A DNA stretch of 10,417 nt from an uncultured Flammeovirgaceae bacterium. Its GTDB lineage: Bacteria; Bacteroidota; Bacteroidia; Cytophagales; Cyclobacteriaceae. A program made the translations under genes and the position numbers. This document shows positions 1-6,981 of the stretch, in pieces (positions within the stretch are counted from its first letter, which is position 1; each line of letters opens with the position of its first letter). The notes below the pieces were generated by a model that saw nothing but the letters and a program-made list of their open reading frames with translations, was not told the origin of the DNA and did no database searches. The DNA lies in NCBI GenBank assembly GCA_946480685.1, contig CAMLLI010000069.1:1-10417 (forward strand). Direction: 5' to 3'.

Positions 1-1
1 A

Positions 2-1075
2 GGATATGCTATACTTTGCGCGTTGGCGCAATGGGCTATATTGGGATTTCACATCAAAAAAATAAATGCATTTCACGAGTATATCAGTCGTAAGAAAAAT
101 ATACTTCAGAAGTTTTCCCGTTTGCTGCACTATCTTCAGCATGCTTCGTTTCAGGCACCGCTTCTTAAAAAGTTGTCAGACCACGCACATGAGGCCGATG
201 TAAAAGTAAAATCACTCGCATCGCTTGTGAGCTCTCTCGATGCAAGACTAAATGCCATGACAACACTTGTGGTGAATAGTTTACTGCTATACGATATGCA
301 ATGCGTATACCGACTGGAGAAATGGAAGGCTGATCATGCGGGGAAACTCATTGCCTGGCTAGACACCGTAGATGAAATGGAGGTGCTGAGCAGCTTCGGT
401 ACATTTGCCTTCAACCACCCAAAATTTCAGTACGCTACTATACATGAAAAACTTGCCATCGAAATAAACGAACTCAGTCATCCGCTTATTCGAGAACAAG
501 AGCGCGTTGCCAATGATCTTACGTTGGGCAGTAGTCAATCGGTATTAATTGTAACGGGTGCTAACATGGCAGGCAAAAGTACATTTTTGCGTACTGTAGG
601 AGTAAATCTCGTACTGGCATTGAGTGGAGCTCCGGTCTGCGCCCAGTCATTCCGTTGCCCCATAATACATTTGAGAACAGGTATGCGTACTGCCGACTCA
701 CTCAAAGATCATCAATCGTATTTCTATGCAGAACTCAACCGGCTCAAAACCATTATGGATGAACTGCGAAGCGACAAGCCATTGTTGATTTTACTGGATG
801 AGATTTTGAAAGGCACGAACTCCACTGATAAACAAGCAGGATCTATAGCCCTGGTAAAACAACTCTTACCACATCCTTGCCTTGCTATGGTTGCCACACA
901 TGATCTGGCACTGGGAGACCTTCAAACGGAATACCCGGATCGTGTTAAGAATTACTGCTTCGAGGCTACGATCGAAAATGATCAACTCTCTTTTGACTAT
1001 AAACTGAAACCCGGACTGGCTCAGAAAATGAATGCAACGTTTCTGATGAAGAAGATGGGAATCATTCCTGCATAG
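2..1075 (+). CDS. MutS-related membrane ATPase, 3' part (5' end outside window)
   Basis: The frame is open from base 2, so the gene begins upstream; 357 residues are visible. The first visible residues are hydrophobic (about 20 residues through ALAQWAILGF), followed by IKK, which reads like the end of a membrane helix. Next comes a helical charged segment, like the MutS core/lever, up to about base 530, then a complete MutS-type ABC ATPase domain. Its Walker A is GANMAGKST (bases 557-583), the signature region is TADSLKDHQSYFYAEL, Walker B is LLILLDEILKGTNS, and the switch histidine lies in ATHDLAL. The protein ends soon after the ATPase domain. In Bacteroidota this architecture (membrane helices, core helices, MutS domain V, without the mismatch-recognition domain) is annotated as a MutS-related protein distinct from true MutS. 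The ATPase assignment is firm; a role in mismatch repair is doubtful and the function is not known to me. The 5' domains cannot be seen, so a soluble MutS2-like protein is not formally excluded. Confidence 0.88.
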   Translation, partial: GYAILCALAQWAILGFHIKKINAFHEYISRKKNILQKFSRLLHYLQHASFQAPLLKKLSDHAHEADVKVKSLASLVSSLDARLNAMTTLVVNSLLLYDMQCVYRLEKWKADHAGKLIAWLDTVDEMEVLSSFGTFAFNHPKFQYATIHEKLAIEINELSHPLIREQERVANDLTLGSSQSVLIVTGANMAGKSTFLRTVGVNLVLALSGAPVCAQSFRCPIIHLRTGMRTADSLKDHQSYFYAELNRLKTIMDELRSDKPLLILLDEILKGTNSTDKQAGSIALVKQLLPHPCLAMVATHDLALGDLQTEYPDRVKNYCFEATIENDQLSFDYKLKPGLAQKMNATFLMKKMGIIPA

Positions 1076-1116
1076 TATATCTATGCTTCTGCAGGAATGA
1101 TGTGATATTTATTTTT
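1061..1116 (+). terminator. Hairpin terminator overlapping the stop codon of the MutS-related gene
   Basis: ATCATTCCTGCA (1061-1072) is repeated as a perfect reverse complement, TGCAGGAATGAT (1090-1101), giving a 12-bp stem. The loop can form a further 5-bp stem in an alternative fold (CATAG 1071-1075 with CTATG 1081-1085). A T-rich run follows (1103-1116, ending ATTTTT). The left arm contains the last codons of the gene and the loop begins with its TAG stop. This suits a Rho-independent terminator for the plus-strand gene. On the minus strand no T-run follows the stem, so termination of the convergent lipoprotein transcript here is less certain. Confidence 0.65.
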
Positions 1117-2038
1117 CGAACTGCAGCACGATGCTATAAGATTCAACTCCCTGCACGAGCACTTCACGCGTACCGGTACCATCAAGGTTACCACGCGCTA
1201 TCAGATGTGTATCAGTAGCCGGATCGGTTTCTGTCCAGTATATTTTTCCGGAACCTTTGTCAATTGCTATACCGTCTGGCCGCGTAACGCCATCCTGCCG
1301 GTCGAATAACACGGCCGGGCTACCCGCCAGGTTAGAGCCTACAATTTTACGCAAGCCTTCATCTGCCCAGTAGAGCAGGTTAGAAGATGCGTCCAGATAT
1401 ATACCCGATGGGTTTTGCAAAGTGAGATTATTGATTCCAAAATAACGTGTAGGGTATTTAGCGGTACCACCTACCTTGAAATACCAGATCGATGCATAGT
1501 CGCTCAGATCAGAGTAAAACAATTCCTTGCGTGCAGGGTCGTATGCCAAACCGTAGCTGTAAGAAAGCACCGTGTCATATTCAAACATCGATGTTGCTAT
1601 AGCGGTGCCATCCAAGCTTCCTTGCTTCATCTGGCCGGTACCGGAGTTAGACCAGTATAAAACATTGTTGGCAACATCAAGCGCAAGTGCCGTAGGTGTG
1701 CTTACACTGTCTGCTTCATCGTACAATACTTCTACTGAACCTGAGCCATCAATGTTGACGCGCAGTATACGATTATTCGTTTCTTCTGCAGCGTAAATTT
1801 TACCGCCCAGAAAATCGATTGCTATACCGGCAAGTGTATCCAGTCCTTTGGATTCATCGGCTATCGTTGTAAATGTGTTGGGCGTGCTCAGATCAATAAC
1901 TCCGATTTTTTTTCCGCTATAGTCTGAAAAGTAAAGATGCGTTGCCTTCGGATATACCGGATCTTTATCGATACCATCACCGCACGATGCTATAAACAGA
2001 ACTGAAAGAACAAGAAGGACTGAGGGAATGAATTTCAT
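1109..2038 (-). CDS. Lipoprotein with six-bladed YWTD-type beta-propeller
   Basis: This 309-residue protein starts with a type II signal peptide: a short hydrophobic segment and a lipobox IASC, with the acylated cysteine at residue 19, followed by GDGIDKD. The rest consists of six repeats built around a Y-[WF]-[ST]-[DEN]-like core: LYFSD (35), IYAAE (81), LYWSN (127), LFYSD (173), LYWAD (222) and IYWTE (266). Their spacing is 46, 46, 46, 49 and 44 residues. Several repeats end in a DGSG/LDGT-like turn (VNIDGSG, SLDGT, NLDGTG). This is the pattern of LDL-receptor class B (YWTD) repeats, which close into one six-bladed propeller, and the count fits a single complete ring. Such domains bind proteins or ligands; no catalytic residues are apparent. 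It is probably anchored in the outer membrane, and the acidic residues after the cysteine could be a surface-export signal, which is only a suggestion. The ligand is unknown. No exact TAnnTTTG word lies in the 77 bases upstream. Confidence 0.85.
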   Translation of the reverse strand: MKFIPSVLLVLSVLFIASCGDGIDKDPVYPKATHLYFSDYSGKKIGVIDLSTPNTFTTIADESKGLDTLAGIAIDFLGGKIYAAEETNNRILRVNIDGSGSVEVLYDEADSVSTPTALALDVANNVLYWSNSGTGQMKQGSLDGTAIATSMFEYDTVLSYSYGLAYDPARKELFYSDLSDYASIWYFKVGGTAKYPTRYFGINNLTLQNPSGIYLDASSNLLYWADEGLRKIVGSNLAGSPAVLFDRQDGVTRPDGIAIDKGSGKIYWTETDPATDTHLIARGNLDGTGTREVLVQGVESYSIVLQFEK

Positions 2039-2061
2039 GAATATGTAGAGTTATTTTTTGG

Positions 2062-2098
2062 TCTATGCAACCCCTATATTTTTTCGGAGTTGCATAGA
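2062..2098. repeat. Perfect 10-bp inverted repeat between two minus-strand genes
   Basis: TCTATGCAAC (2062-2071) and GTTGCATAGA (2089-2098) are exact reverse complements separated by 17 bases; two further G-C pairs are possible after one mismatch. The repeat begins 17 bases after the cysteine desulfurase stop and ends 23 bases before the lipoprotein ATG, reading on the minus strand. No T-run follows the stem on either strand, so it is not a canonical intrinsic terminator. It may be a terminator lacking a U-tract, a leader-mRNA structure, or a protein-binding operator for the lipoprotein gene. Confidence 0.6.
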
Positions 2099-2115
2099 GT
2101 AGAGTAACGAAATAC

Positions 2116-3255
2116 TTATGCTGGTATTTTGCAGAGCTCCGACAATGCTTTTACAGCGGCATCAATTTCTTCCGGTTTATTATACTTGCTGAATGAGAAC
2201 CGTATAGCTCCACGCTTCGATTCCGGGTAAAGCGCTCCCAGCACGTGCGAACCAGTTGCTGCTCCGCTAGAGCATGCACTTCCGCCTGAAGCAGATATAC
2301 CTTGCAGATCAAGATTGAAAAGCAGCATATCATTTTCTTCCGACTCAGGTAGCGAAACATTCAATACGGTATATAAACTTTTATCAAGGTTATCGGAGTC
2401 ACCGTGGAATGTTACCCCCGGTATCTGCTCTTTTAACCTTTCGATCATTCGCGTTTTTAATTCTTTTATATAGTGTATATGTTCATCCATATCGCGATAA
2501 GCAATTTCAAGTGCCTTCGCGAGACCAATTATACCATATACATTTTCAGTACCGCCACGCATGTTACGTTCCTGCGCACCGCCATGAACAAAAGGCTGTA
2601 TCTTTTTATCCTTGCGGATAAACATAAAGCCTATACCTTTTGGTCCGTGAAATTTATGGGCAGCAGCCGTGATGCCGTGTACTTTTATCTTGCTAAGATC
2701 ATGACGATAGTGACCTACTGTCTGAACAGTATCCGAATGAAAGTACGCGCTATAGGCATTACATAATTCGGCTACACGTTCCAGGTCTAACAGGTTTCCT
2801 ATTTCATTGTTCGCATGCATTAACGATACCAGTGCATTCGGGTTTATCTTCAGCAATTCTTCCAGGTGGTTCAGATCGATATGCCCTTTTGCATCGAGCT
2901 TTACCATGTGCAGGTTGAACTGATCTTGCTTCGCCAGCATGTGCAACGTATGCTCTACTGCGTGATGCTCGATCGGTGAAGAGATCACATTCTTTATACC
3001 ATATGTACGAATACTGCTTCCCAAAATTGCATTGTCGGCTTCCGTACCTCCTGAAGTAAAGATGATTTCACCCGGCGTACAGTTTAACAACTCGGCAATT
3101 TTTTTTCGGGCCGACTCGATCGCTGCCCGAACTTTCCGTCCATGCCCATGCGTGGAAGACGGATTCCCGAAATCTTCCAGCATAAAAGGCTTCATCGCTT
3201 CAAACACTTCCGGGTCGAGCGGAGTTGTGGCAGCATTGTCTAGATAAATGCGCAT
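2116..3255 (-). CDS. Cysteine desulfurase, NifS/IscS-type
   Basis: This PLP-dependent enzyme takes sulfur from L-cysteine, leaving alanine, and holds it as an enzyme persulfide for Fe-S cluster assembly and tRNA or cofactor thiolation. The 379-residue protein is full length. It opens with the family start MRIYLDNAATTPLDP and has GNPSSTHGHG (30-39), TSGGTEADNAI (67-77) and the ring-stacking histidine region PIEHHAV (94-100). SDTVQTVG holds the cofactor-contacting Asp175 and Gln178, and the Schiff-base lysine is Lys201 in AAAHKFHGPKG. RGGTEN lies at 233-238, and the active cysteine Cys328 is in the flexible loop SGGSACSSGAATGSHVL. This loop form is that of class I (NifS/IscS), not SufS. No scaffold gene (iscU, nifU) is adjacent, so the choice between IscS and NifS cannot be made. 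It lies 66 bases downstream of glmM on the same strand but has its own -7 element, so it can be transcribed independently. Confidence 0.95.
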   Translation of the reverse strand: MRIYLDNAATTPLDPEVFEAMKPFMLEDFGNPSSTHGHGRKVRAAIESARKKIAELLNCTPGEIIFTSGGTEADNAILGSSIRTYGIKNVISSPIEHHAVEHTLHMLAKQDQFNLHMVKLDAKGHIDLNHLEELLKINPNALVSLMHANNEIGNLLDLERVAELCNAYSAYFHSDTVQTVGHYRHDLSKIKVHGITAAAHKFHGPKGIGFMFIRKDKKIQPFVHGGAQERNMRGGTENVYGIIGLAKALEIAYRDMDEHIHYIKELKTRMIERLKEQIPGVTFHGDSDNLDKSLYTVLNVSLPESEENDMLLFNLDLQGISASGGSACSSGAATGSHVLGALYPESKRGAIRFSFSKYNKPEEIDAAVKALSELCKIPA

Positions 3256-3277
3256 ATTGGTTAATGAGTTCAGCCGG

Positions 3278-3285
3278 CAAAGTTA
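3278..3285 (-). promoter_or_regulatory. -7 promoter element (TAACTTTG) for the cysteine desulfurase gene
   Basis: Read on the minus strand, TAACTTTG matches the Bacteroidota -7 consensus TAnnTTTG at all six fixed positions. It lies 22 bases before the ATG at 3255. No good TTTG -33 partner is seen at the usual spacing of about 19 bases. Confidence 0.5.
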
Positions 3286-3293
3286 AAGGTTCG

Positions 3294-3328
3294 GGCTTAA
3301 ACCATCGTCAGCAACCGGCCATTAAGCC
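3294..3328 (-). terminator. Weak stop-spanning hairpin at the glmM 3' end
   Basis: GGCTTAA (3294-3300) and TTAAGCC (3322-3328) form a perfect 7-bp inverted repeat with a 21-base loop. On the minus strand the first arm contains the glmM TAA stop codon. The bases after the stem (CGAACCTTTAAC) are only mildly T-rich and run straight into the -7 element of the next gene. It may be a weak terminator or an mRNA 3'-end structure; chance is also possible. Confidence 0.3.
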
Positions 3329-4725
3329 AGGGTTTTTTCGTTAATAATCTCTTTAATGTCAGATATGATCTTTTTAGCAAGATTATCGGCTTTAACTTCC
3401 ATGTCTGACTCCGCGTAAATACGAATGATCGGTTCCGTGTTTGACTTACGCAGGTGTACCCATTCTTTGTCGAATTCGATCTTAACACCATCAATGGTAT
3501 TGATCGGCTGCTTCACGTACTTCTTCTTAACTTCTTCCAGCACTTTATCAACGTTAATATCCGGTGTTAACTCGATCTTGTTTTTAGAGATGATGTAGTT
3601 CGGATACTTGGCGCGCAGCCTTGAAACAGTTGTATCTGACTTTGCCAGGTGTGTAAGGAAGAGCGCAATACCAGCCAACGCATCGCGACCGTAGTGAAGA
3701 TCAGGGTAAATTACACCACCGTTACCTTCACCGCCAATCACGGCATTCTGTTCTTTCATCATCGTCACTACATTTACTTCGCCCACCGCTGCAGCAAAAT
3801 ACTCGCCTCCCGCTTTTTCAGTAATGTCACGCAGCGCGCGTGTAGACGAGAGGTTGGATACCGTATTGCCTTTCTTCTTTTTACCAGCGTTCAACACGTA
3901 ATCAGCAACAGCTACCAAAGTATATTCTTCTCCGAATGGAGTTCCATCTTCTGACACCAACGCCAAACGATCTACATCCGGATCAACCACTATACCCAGG
4001 TCATACTTACCTTTCTTGATCTCACGAATAATATCGGTGAGATGTTCCGGCAGCGGCTCCGGGTTGTGTGGAAAATGTCCGGTAGGGTCGCAGTATAGTT
4101 CTTTTACTTTTACACCCATTGCTTTTAACAGCATGGGCACTGCTATACCACCCGTAGAATTTACAGCATCTACTACAACCTTGAATCCTTTATTCGTAAC
4201 AGCCTCCACATCAACGAGTGGAAGTTTCAGAATCTGATCAATGTGTATCTTGATATAGTCATCCTTCTTTTCATATTTACCCAGCTTTGTTACCTGGGCA
4301 AAATCAAATTCTTCAGCTTCTGCTATACGTAATACTTCTTCGCCATCTTTTCCTGAAATAAACTCGCCTTTTTCGTTGAGTAATTTCAGCGCGTTCCACT
4401 GCACCGGGTTATGACTTGCTGTAAGAATAATTCCGCCAGCTGCGTTCTCTAACGGAACTGCTATTTCAACCGTAGGCGTTGTAGACAAACCCAGGTCAAC
4501 TACATCAATACCTAAGCCTTGCAGTGTGGCCGTTACCAATGCACTTACCATTTCACCCGAGAGGCGCGCATCGCGACCGATCACAACTTTTGTTGCACCT
4601 TTCTTCTGTTTCAAAAGTGAACCATAGGCGGCAGCAAATTTTACAACATCAACGGGTGTGAGGTTATCACCTGTTTTACCTCCTATAGTACCTCGTATAC
4701 CTGAAATCGATTTAATTAAAGTCAC
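3322..4725 (-). CDS. glmM: Phosphoglucosamine mutase (GlmM-type alpha-D-phosphohexomutase)
   Basis: GlmM interconverts glucosamine-6-phosphate and glucosamine-1-phosphate on the cytoplasmic route to UDP-GlcNAc, peptidoglycan and lipid A. The 467-residue protein has all four phosphohexomutase motifs: the phosphoserine loop GIILTASHNP with Ser104; the metal-binding DPDVDR (248-253); the sugar-specificity loop GGEGNGG (331-337); and the phosphate-binding C-terminal RKSNTEPIIRIY (426-437). It starts MTLIKSISGIRGTIGG, as Bacteroidota GlmM proteins do. The start codon is GTG (4723-4725): an in-frame TAA lies four codons upstream (four sense codons intervene) and no ATG lies between. The GGEGNGG loop differs from the E. 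coli GGEQSGH and resembles the form in Bacteroidota and archaeal-type homologues, some of which act on phosphomannose or phosphoglucose, so substrate breadth is open. It is divergent from mazG across 144 bases and has a -7 word upstream. Confidence 0.92.
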   Translation of the reverse strand: MTLIKSISGIRGTIGGKTGDNLTPVDVVKFAAAYGSLLKQKKGATKVVIGRDARLSGEMVSALVTATLQGLGIDVVDLGLSTTPTVEIAVPLENAAGGIILTASHNPVQWNALKLLNEKGEFISGKDGEEVLRIAEAEEFDFAQVTKLGKYEKKDDYIKIHIDQILKLPLVDVEAVTNKGFKVVVDAVNSTGGIAVPMLLKAMGVKVKELYCDPTGHFPHNPEPLPEHLTDIIREIKKGKYDLGIVVDPDVDRLALVSEDGTPFGEEYTLVAVADYVLNAGKKKKGNTVSNLSSTRALRDITEKAGGEYFAAAVGEVNVVTMMKEQNAVIGGEGNGGVIYPDLHYGRDALAGIALFLTHLAKSDTTVSRLRAKYPNYIISKNKIELTPDINVDKVLEEVKKKYVKQPINTIDGVKIEFDKEWVHLRKSNTEPIIRIYAESDMEVKADNLAKKIISDIKEIINEKTLA

Positions 4726-4749
4726 TTGATTTTGAGTTTATGCGGACGG

Positions 4750-4757
4750 CAAAAATA
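4750..4757 (-). promoter_or_regulatory. -7 promoter element (TATTTTTG) for glmM
   Basis: On the minus strand TATTTTTG fits TAnnTTTG exactly and lies 24 bases before the GTG start at 4725, implying a leader of roughly 20 bases. No clear -33 TTTG is present at normal spacing. The element lies in the 144-base divergent region shared with mazG. In that region the best mazG candidates are imperfect (TTTTG at 4802-4806 with TAGATTAA 18 bases later, or TACCTTGG at 4840-4847). Confidence 0.5.
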
Positions 4758-4869
4758 AGAAGAAATCTCATGAGGTACGAGACACTCTTTATCAAGTATG
4801 ATTTTGATTGATGATTTTAGATCGTAGATTAACGCTCTTTACCTTGGCACTAAATTTTGAACCGGAATT

Positions 4870-5694
4870 ATGAAGAAAGTTATATCGGCACCAGATCCCA
4901 CACGTGAAGAAAAACTGAAAGCATTCGACAGGCTGCTGACGATCATGAATGAATTGCGGGAGAACTGTCCGTGGGATAAAAAGCAAACGCTGGAAAGTTT
5001 ACGTCACCTTACCATAGAAGAAACATATGAACTATCTGATTCTATTTTGGAAGGCGATTTGAAAGAAGTAAAAAAAGAACTGGGGGATATCATGTTGCAC
5101 ATGGTATTCTACGCGCGCATTGCTTCTGAGCTTGGCGCCTTTGATGTCAGCGATGTATTGAATTCGATTTGCGATAAACTCATCGAGCGACATCCTCACA
5201 TCTATAGCGATGTAGTAGCGAACGATGAAGAAACGGTAAAAGCCAACTGGGAAAAAATAAAACTGAAATCAGGAAACAAGTCGGTACTGGAAGGTGTACC
5301 TAAATCTTTACCGGCACTTGTTAAAGCTATCCGCATACAGGATAAAGCGCGTGGTGTTGGCTTCGACTGGGAACGCAAAGAACAAGTTTGGGAAAAGGTT
5401 GAAGAAGAAATGCAGGAGTTCAAGAATGAATTCAATGCAGCGTCTAATGAAGCGATCAATAAAGAGAAGGCGATGGCTGAATTTGGAGACCTGCTTTTCT
5501 CACTGGTGAATTACGCACGTTTTATTGACATCGATCCGGAAGAAGCACTCGAACGCACCAACAAAAAATTTATCAAGCGGTTTCAATTCCTCGAAACAGA
5601 ATCTGCCAAAGATGGTAAAGTAATGGGCGAGATGACACTTGCTGAAATGGATATATACTGGGAGCGAGCCAAGCAACTGCGCGAACAGAAATAG
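4870..5694 (+). CDS. mazG: Nucleoside triphosphate pyrophosphohydrolase MazG
   Basis: MazG hydrolyses (d)NTPs to the monophosphate and pyrophosphate. It clears non-canonical nucleotides and, in E. coli, also affects ppGpp levels. The 274-residue protein is slightly longer than E. coli MazG and contains the usual two MazG domains. The N-terminal domain has CPWD (33-36), IEETYEL with Glu50, Glu51 and Glu54, and KELGDIMLH with Glu70 and Asp73, followed by RHPH (107-110). The C-terminal domain has KARGVGFDW (159-167), VEEEMQEF with Glu179, Glu180 and Glu183, and AEFGDLLFSLVN with Glu204 and Asp207. Both EExxE...ExxD metal sets are intact. The end YWERAKQLR is also family-like. The ATG at 4870 gives the expected N terminus and has little Shine-Dalgarno sequence before it. 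It is divergent from glmM and convergent with the antiporter gene, so it is probably monocistronic. Confidence 0.95.
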   Translation: MKKVISAPDPTREEKLKAFDRLLTIMNELRENCPWDKKQTLESLRHLTIEETYELSDSILEGDLKEVKKELGDIMLHMVFYARIASELGAFDVSDVLNSICDKLIERHPHIYSDVVANDEETVKANWEKIKLKSGNKSVLEGVPKSLPALVKAIRIQDKARGVGFDWERKEQVWEKVEEEMQEFKNEFNAASNEAINKEKAMAEFGDLLFSLVNYARFIDIDPEEALERTNKKFIKRFQFLETESAKDGKVMGEMTLAEMDIYWERAKQLREQK

Positions 5695-5703
5695 TTTCTT
5701 TTC

Positions 5704-5733
5704 AATATATAGTTTTACCAGCCGGTATATATT
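5704..5733. repeat. AT-only 8-bp inverted repeat between convergent genes
   Basis: AATATATA (5704-5711) and TATATATT (5726-5733) are perfect reverse complements around a 14-base loop, in the 51 bases between the mazG stop and the antiporter stop. A second small pairing, CCAG/CTGG (5718-5721 and 5734-5737), competes with it. The stem has no G-C pairs, so it would be a weak terminator at best. The position between two converging 3' ends is suggestive, but simple AT-richness could explain it. Confidence 0.25.
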
Positions 5734-5745
5734 CTGGATATAAAT

Positions 5746-6981
5746 CTACCGTTTGGTGAGGCTCCATCGCATCAGCGGTCCGCTGGTCATGCTGGTAACA
5801 AGTGCCATAATAACGAGCGACACGAATACTTTTTCGTTGATCAATCCGTTTTCGAGCGCTATCAATCCAAGTATAATCTCCATTGCTCCGCGTGCATTCA
5901 TACCAAAGCCTGCCGCGAGCGATTCTTTCCACGAGAAGCCGCCCAATCGGGTACCTATACCGGCACCAACAATTTTACCGGCAAAGGCAATGAAGATGAT
6001 GGTTACTGTTAACATCAAATCGAAGTTGGTAAAGAAATTTACGCGCAACCCGATGGACACAAAAAACAACGGAGCAAAAATGTTGTTGATAAACTGGTGA
6101 ACTATTTCTTTGGCGCGTTCGGAAAAATGTTCTGAATCGCCAAGCGCAACACCCATTATAAATGCACCGAAGATTGCATGTATACCTATATACTCCGTAA
6201 AGGCTGCAGCAAAAAAACAAAGCGCCAGCGATACGGAAAGTACACCCCCTGGCCAAGCCAGTTTGCGATTTACCCAGGGAAGGAAGCGGTTTAACAACCC
6301 GCGGCCTACGGTAAGCATCAACCCGGCAAATACCAGCGTTAACAACGCAGTGTTCCAAACCGACATGGAGCTTCCGCCTTTACCTATCATTCCGAGTATT
6401 ACCGAGAAGATCATCCACCCAATCAAATCATCGAGCATGGCTGACGCAACAACGAGTAAACCCATGCGCGACTTGAACATATTCAGGTCCATGAGTATAC
6501 GCACAATAACCGGCAGTGCAGATATAGCCATGGCTGTTCCCATAAACAGCGCAAACACGAGGCGCGCATGTATATCGGCTATACCGAAAAATTCGGGGAA
6601 CAGATACGGGAACACAAAGCCAATGAAGAAAGGAATTATCAAACCAAAAAAACTGGTTGCTATAGCTTGCCTGCCTTGCTGCCATACAATGTGCAGATCT
6701 ACTTCAAGCCCGGCAATAAACAACAACATCACTACAGCTACTTGCACCATACCCGACAACACCGTGCCTGCACCGCTCGGCACGGGGAACAACGCAGCAA
6801 ACCATTCGGGCTGAATCATACCGAGCACCGTAGGACCTAACAGAACACCAGCTATAATTTCGCCAATCACAGCAGGCTGTTTGAATTTACGTGCAACTTC
6901 AGCAAGTATACGCCCTATGATGAGCATAATGCCCAGCTGCATCAGCAAGTGTACTACATCTGCGTGGCCCAGCCTAACCAT
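5746..6981 (-). CDS. CPA2-family cation/proton antiporter
   Basis: This 411-residue inner-membrane exchanger is hydrophobic almost throughout, with about 12 membrane segments. Family marks are GEIIAGVLLGPTVLG (40-54), LLFIAGLEVD (86-95), the broken-helix segment AISALPVIVR (152-161), and the ion-binding pair Asp184-Asp185 in AMLDDLIGW. Others are GIHAIFGAFIMGVAL (266-280), FAPLFFVSIGLRVNF (302-316), Lys336 in FAGKIVG, and MNARGAMEIILGLIAL (361-376). By family knowledge, the Asp-Asp pair together with a lysine in the later broken helix is typical of electrogenic Na+/H+ antiporters such as NapA; Kef-type K+ effluxers are related. There is no C-terminal TrkA/RCK domain, so regulation would have to come from a separate protein. 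The ATG overlaps the last 8 bases of the upstream Usp gene, so the two are expected to be translationally coupled. The exported ion (Na+, K+ or both) cannot be settled from sequence. Confidence 0.92.
   Translation of the reverse strand: MVRLGHADVVHLLMQLGIMLIIGRILAEVARKFKQPAVIGEIIAGVLLGPTVLGMIQPEWFAALFPVPSGAGTVLSGMVQVAVVMLLFIAGLEVDLHIVWQQGRQAIATSFFGLIIPFFIGFVFPYLFPEFFGIADIHARLVFALFMGTAMAISALPVIVRILMDLNMFKSRMGLLVVASAMLDDLIGWMIFSVILGMIGKGGSSMSVWNTALLTLVFAGLMLTVGRGLLNRFLPWVNRKLAWPGGVLSVSLALCFFAAAFTEYIGIHAIFGAFIMGVALGDSEHFSERAKEIVHQFINNIFAPLFFVSIGLRVNFFTNFDLMLTVTIIFIAFAGKIVGAGIGTRLGGFSWKESLAAGFGMNARGAMEIILGLIALENGLINEKVFVSLVIMALVTSMTSGPLMRWSLTKR

Noticed and set aside
1109..4725. Possible single operon glmM - cysteine desulfurase - lipoprotein
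   Set aside because: Gaps of 66 and 77 bases, an internal exact -7 element before the cysteine desulfurase and a strong inverted repeat before the lipoprotein argue for at least partly separate transcription. The functions are unrelated.
4767..4774. CTCATGAG palindrome in the glmM-mazG divergent region
   Set aside because: An 8-bp palindrome occurs by chance at this scale, and nothing else around it suggests an operator. The nearby direct repeats of TGATTTTGA (4727-4735 and 4799-4807) are also too short and AT-rich to interpret.
6110..6814. Long open frame on the plus strand opposite the antiporter gene
   Set aside because: It is antisense to a well-supported membrane protein, its translation is Pro/Ser/Thr/Asn-rich with no recognisable motif, and it is explained by codon bias of the real gene.
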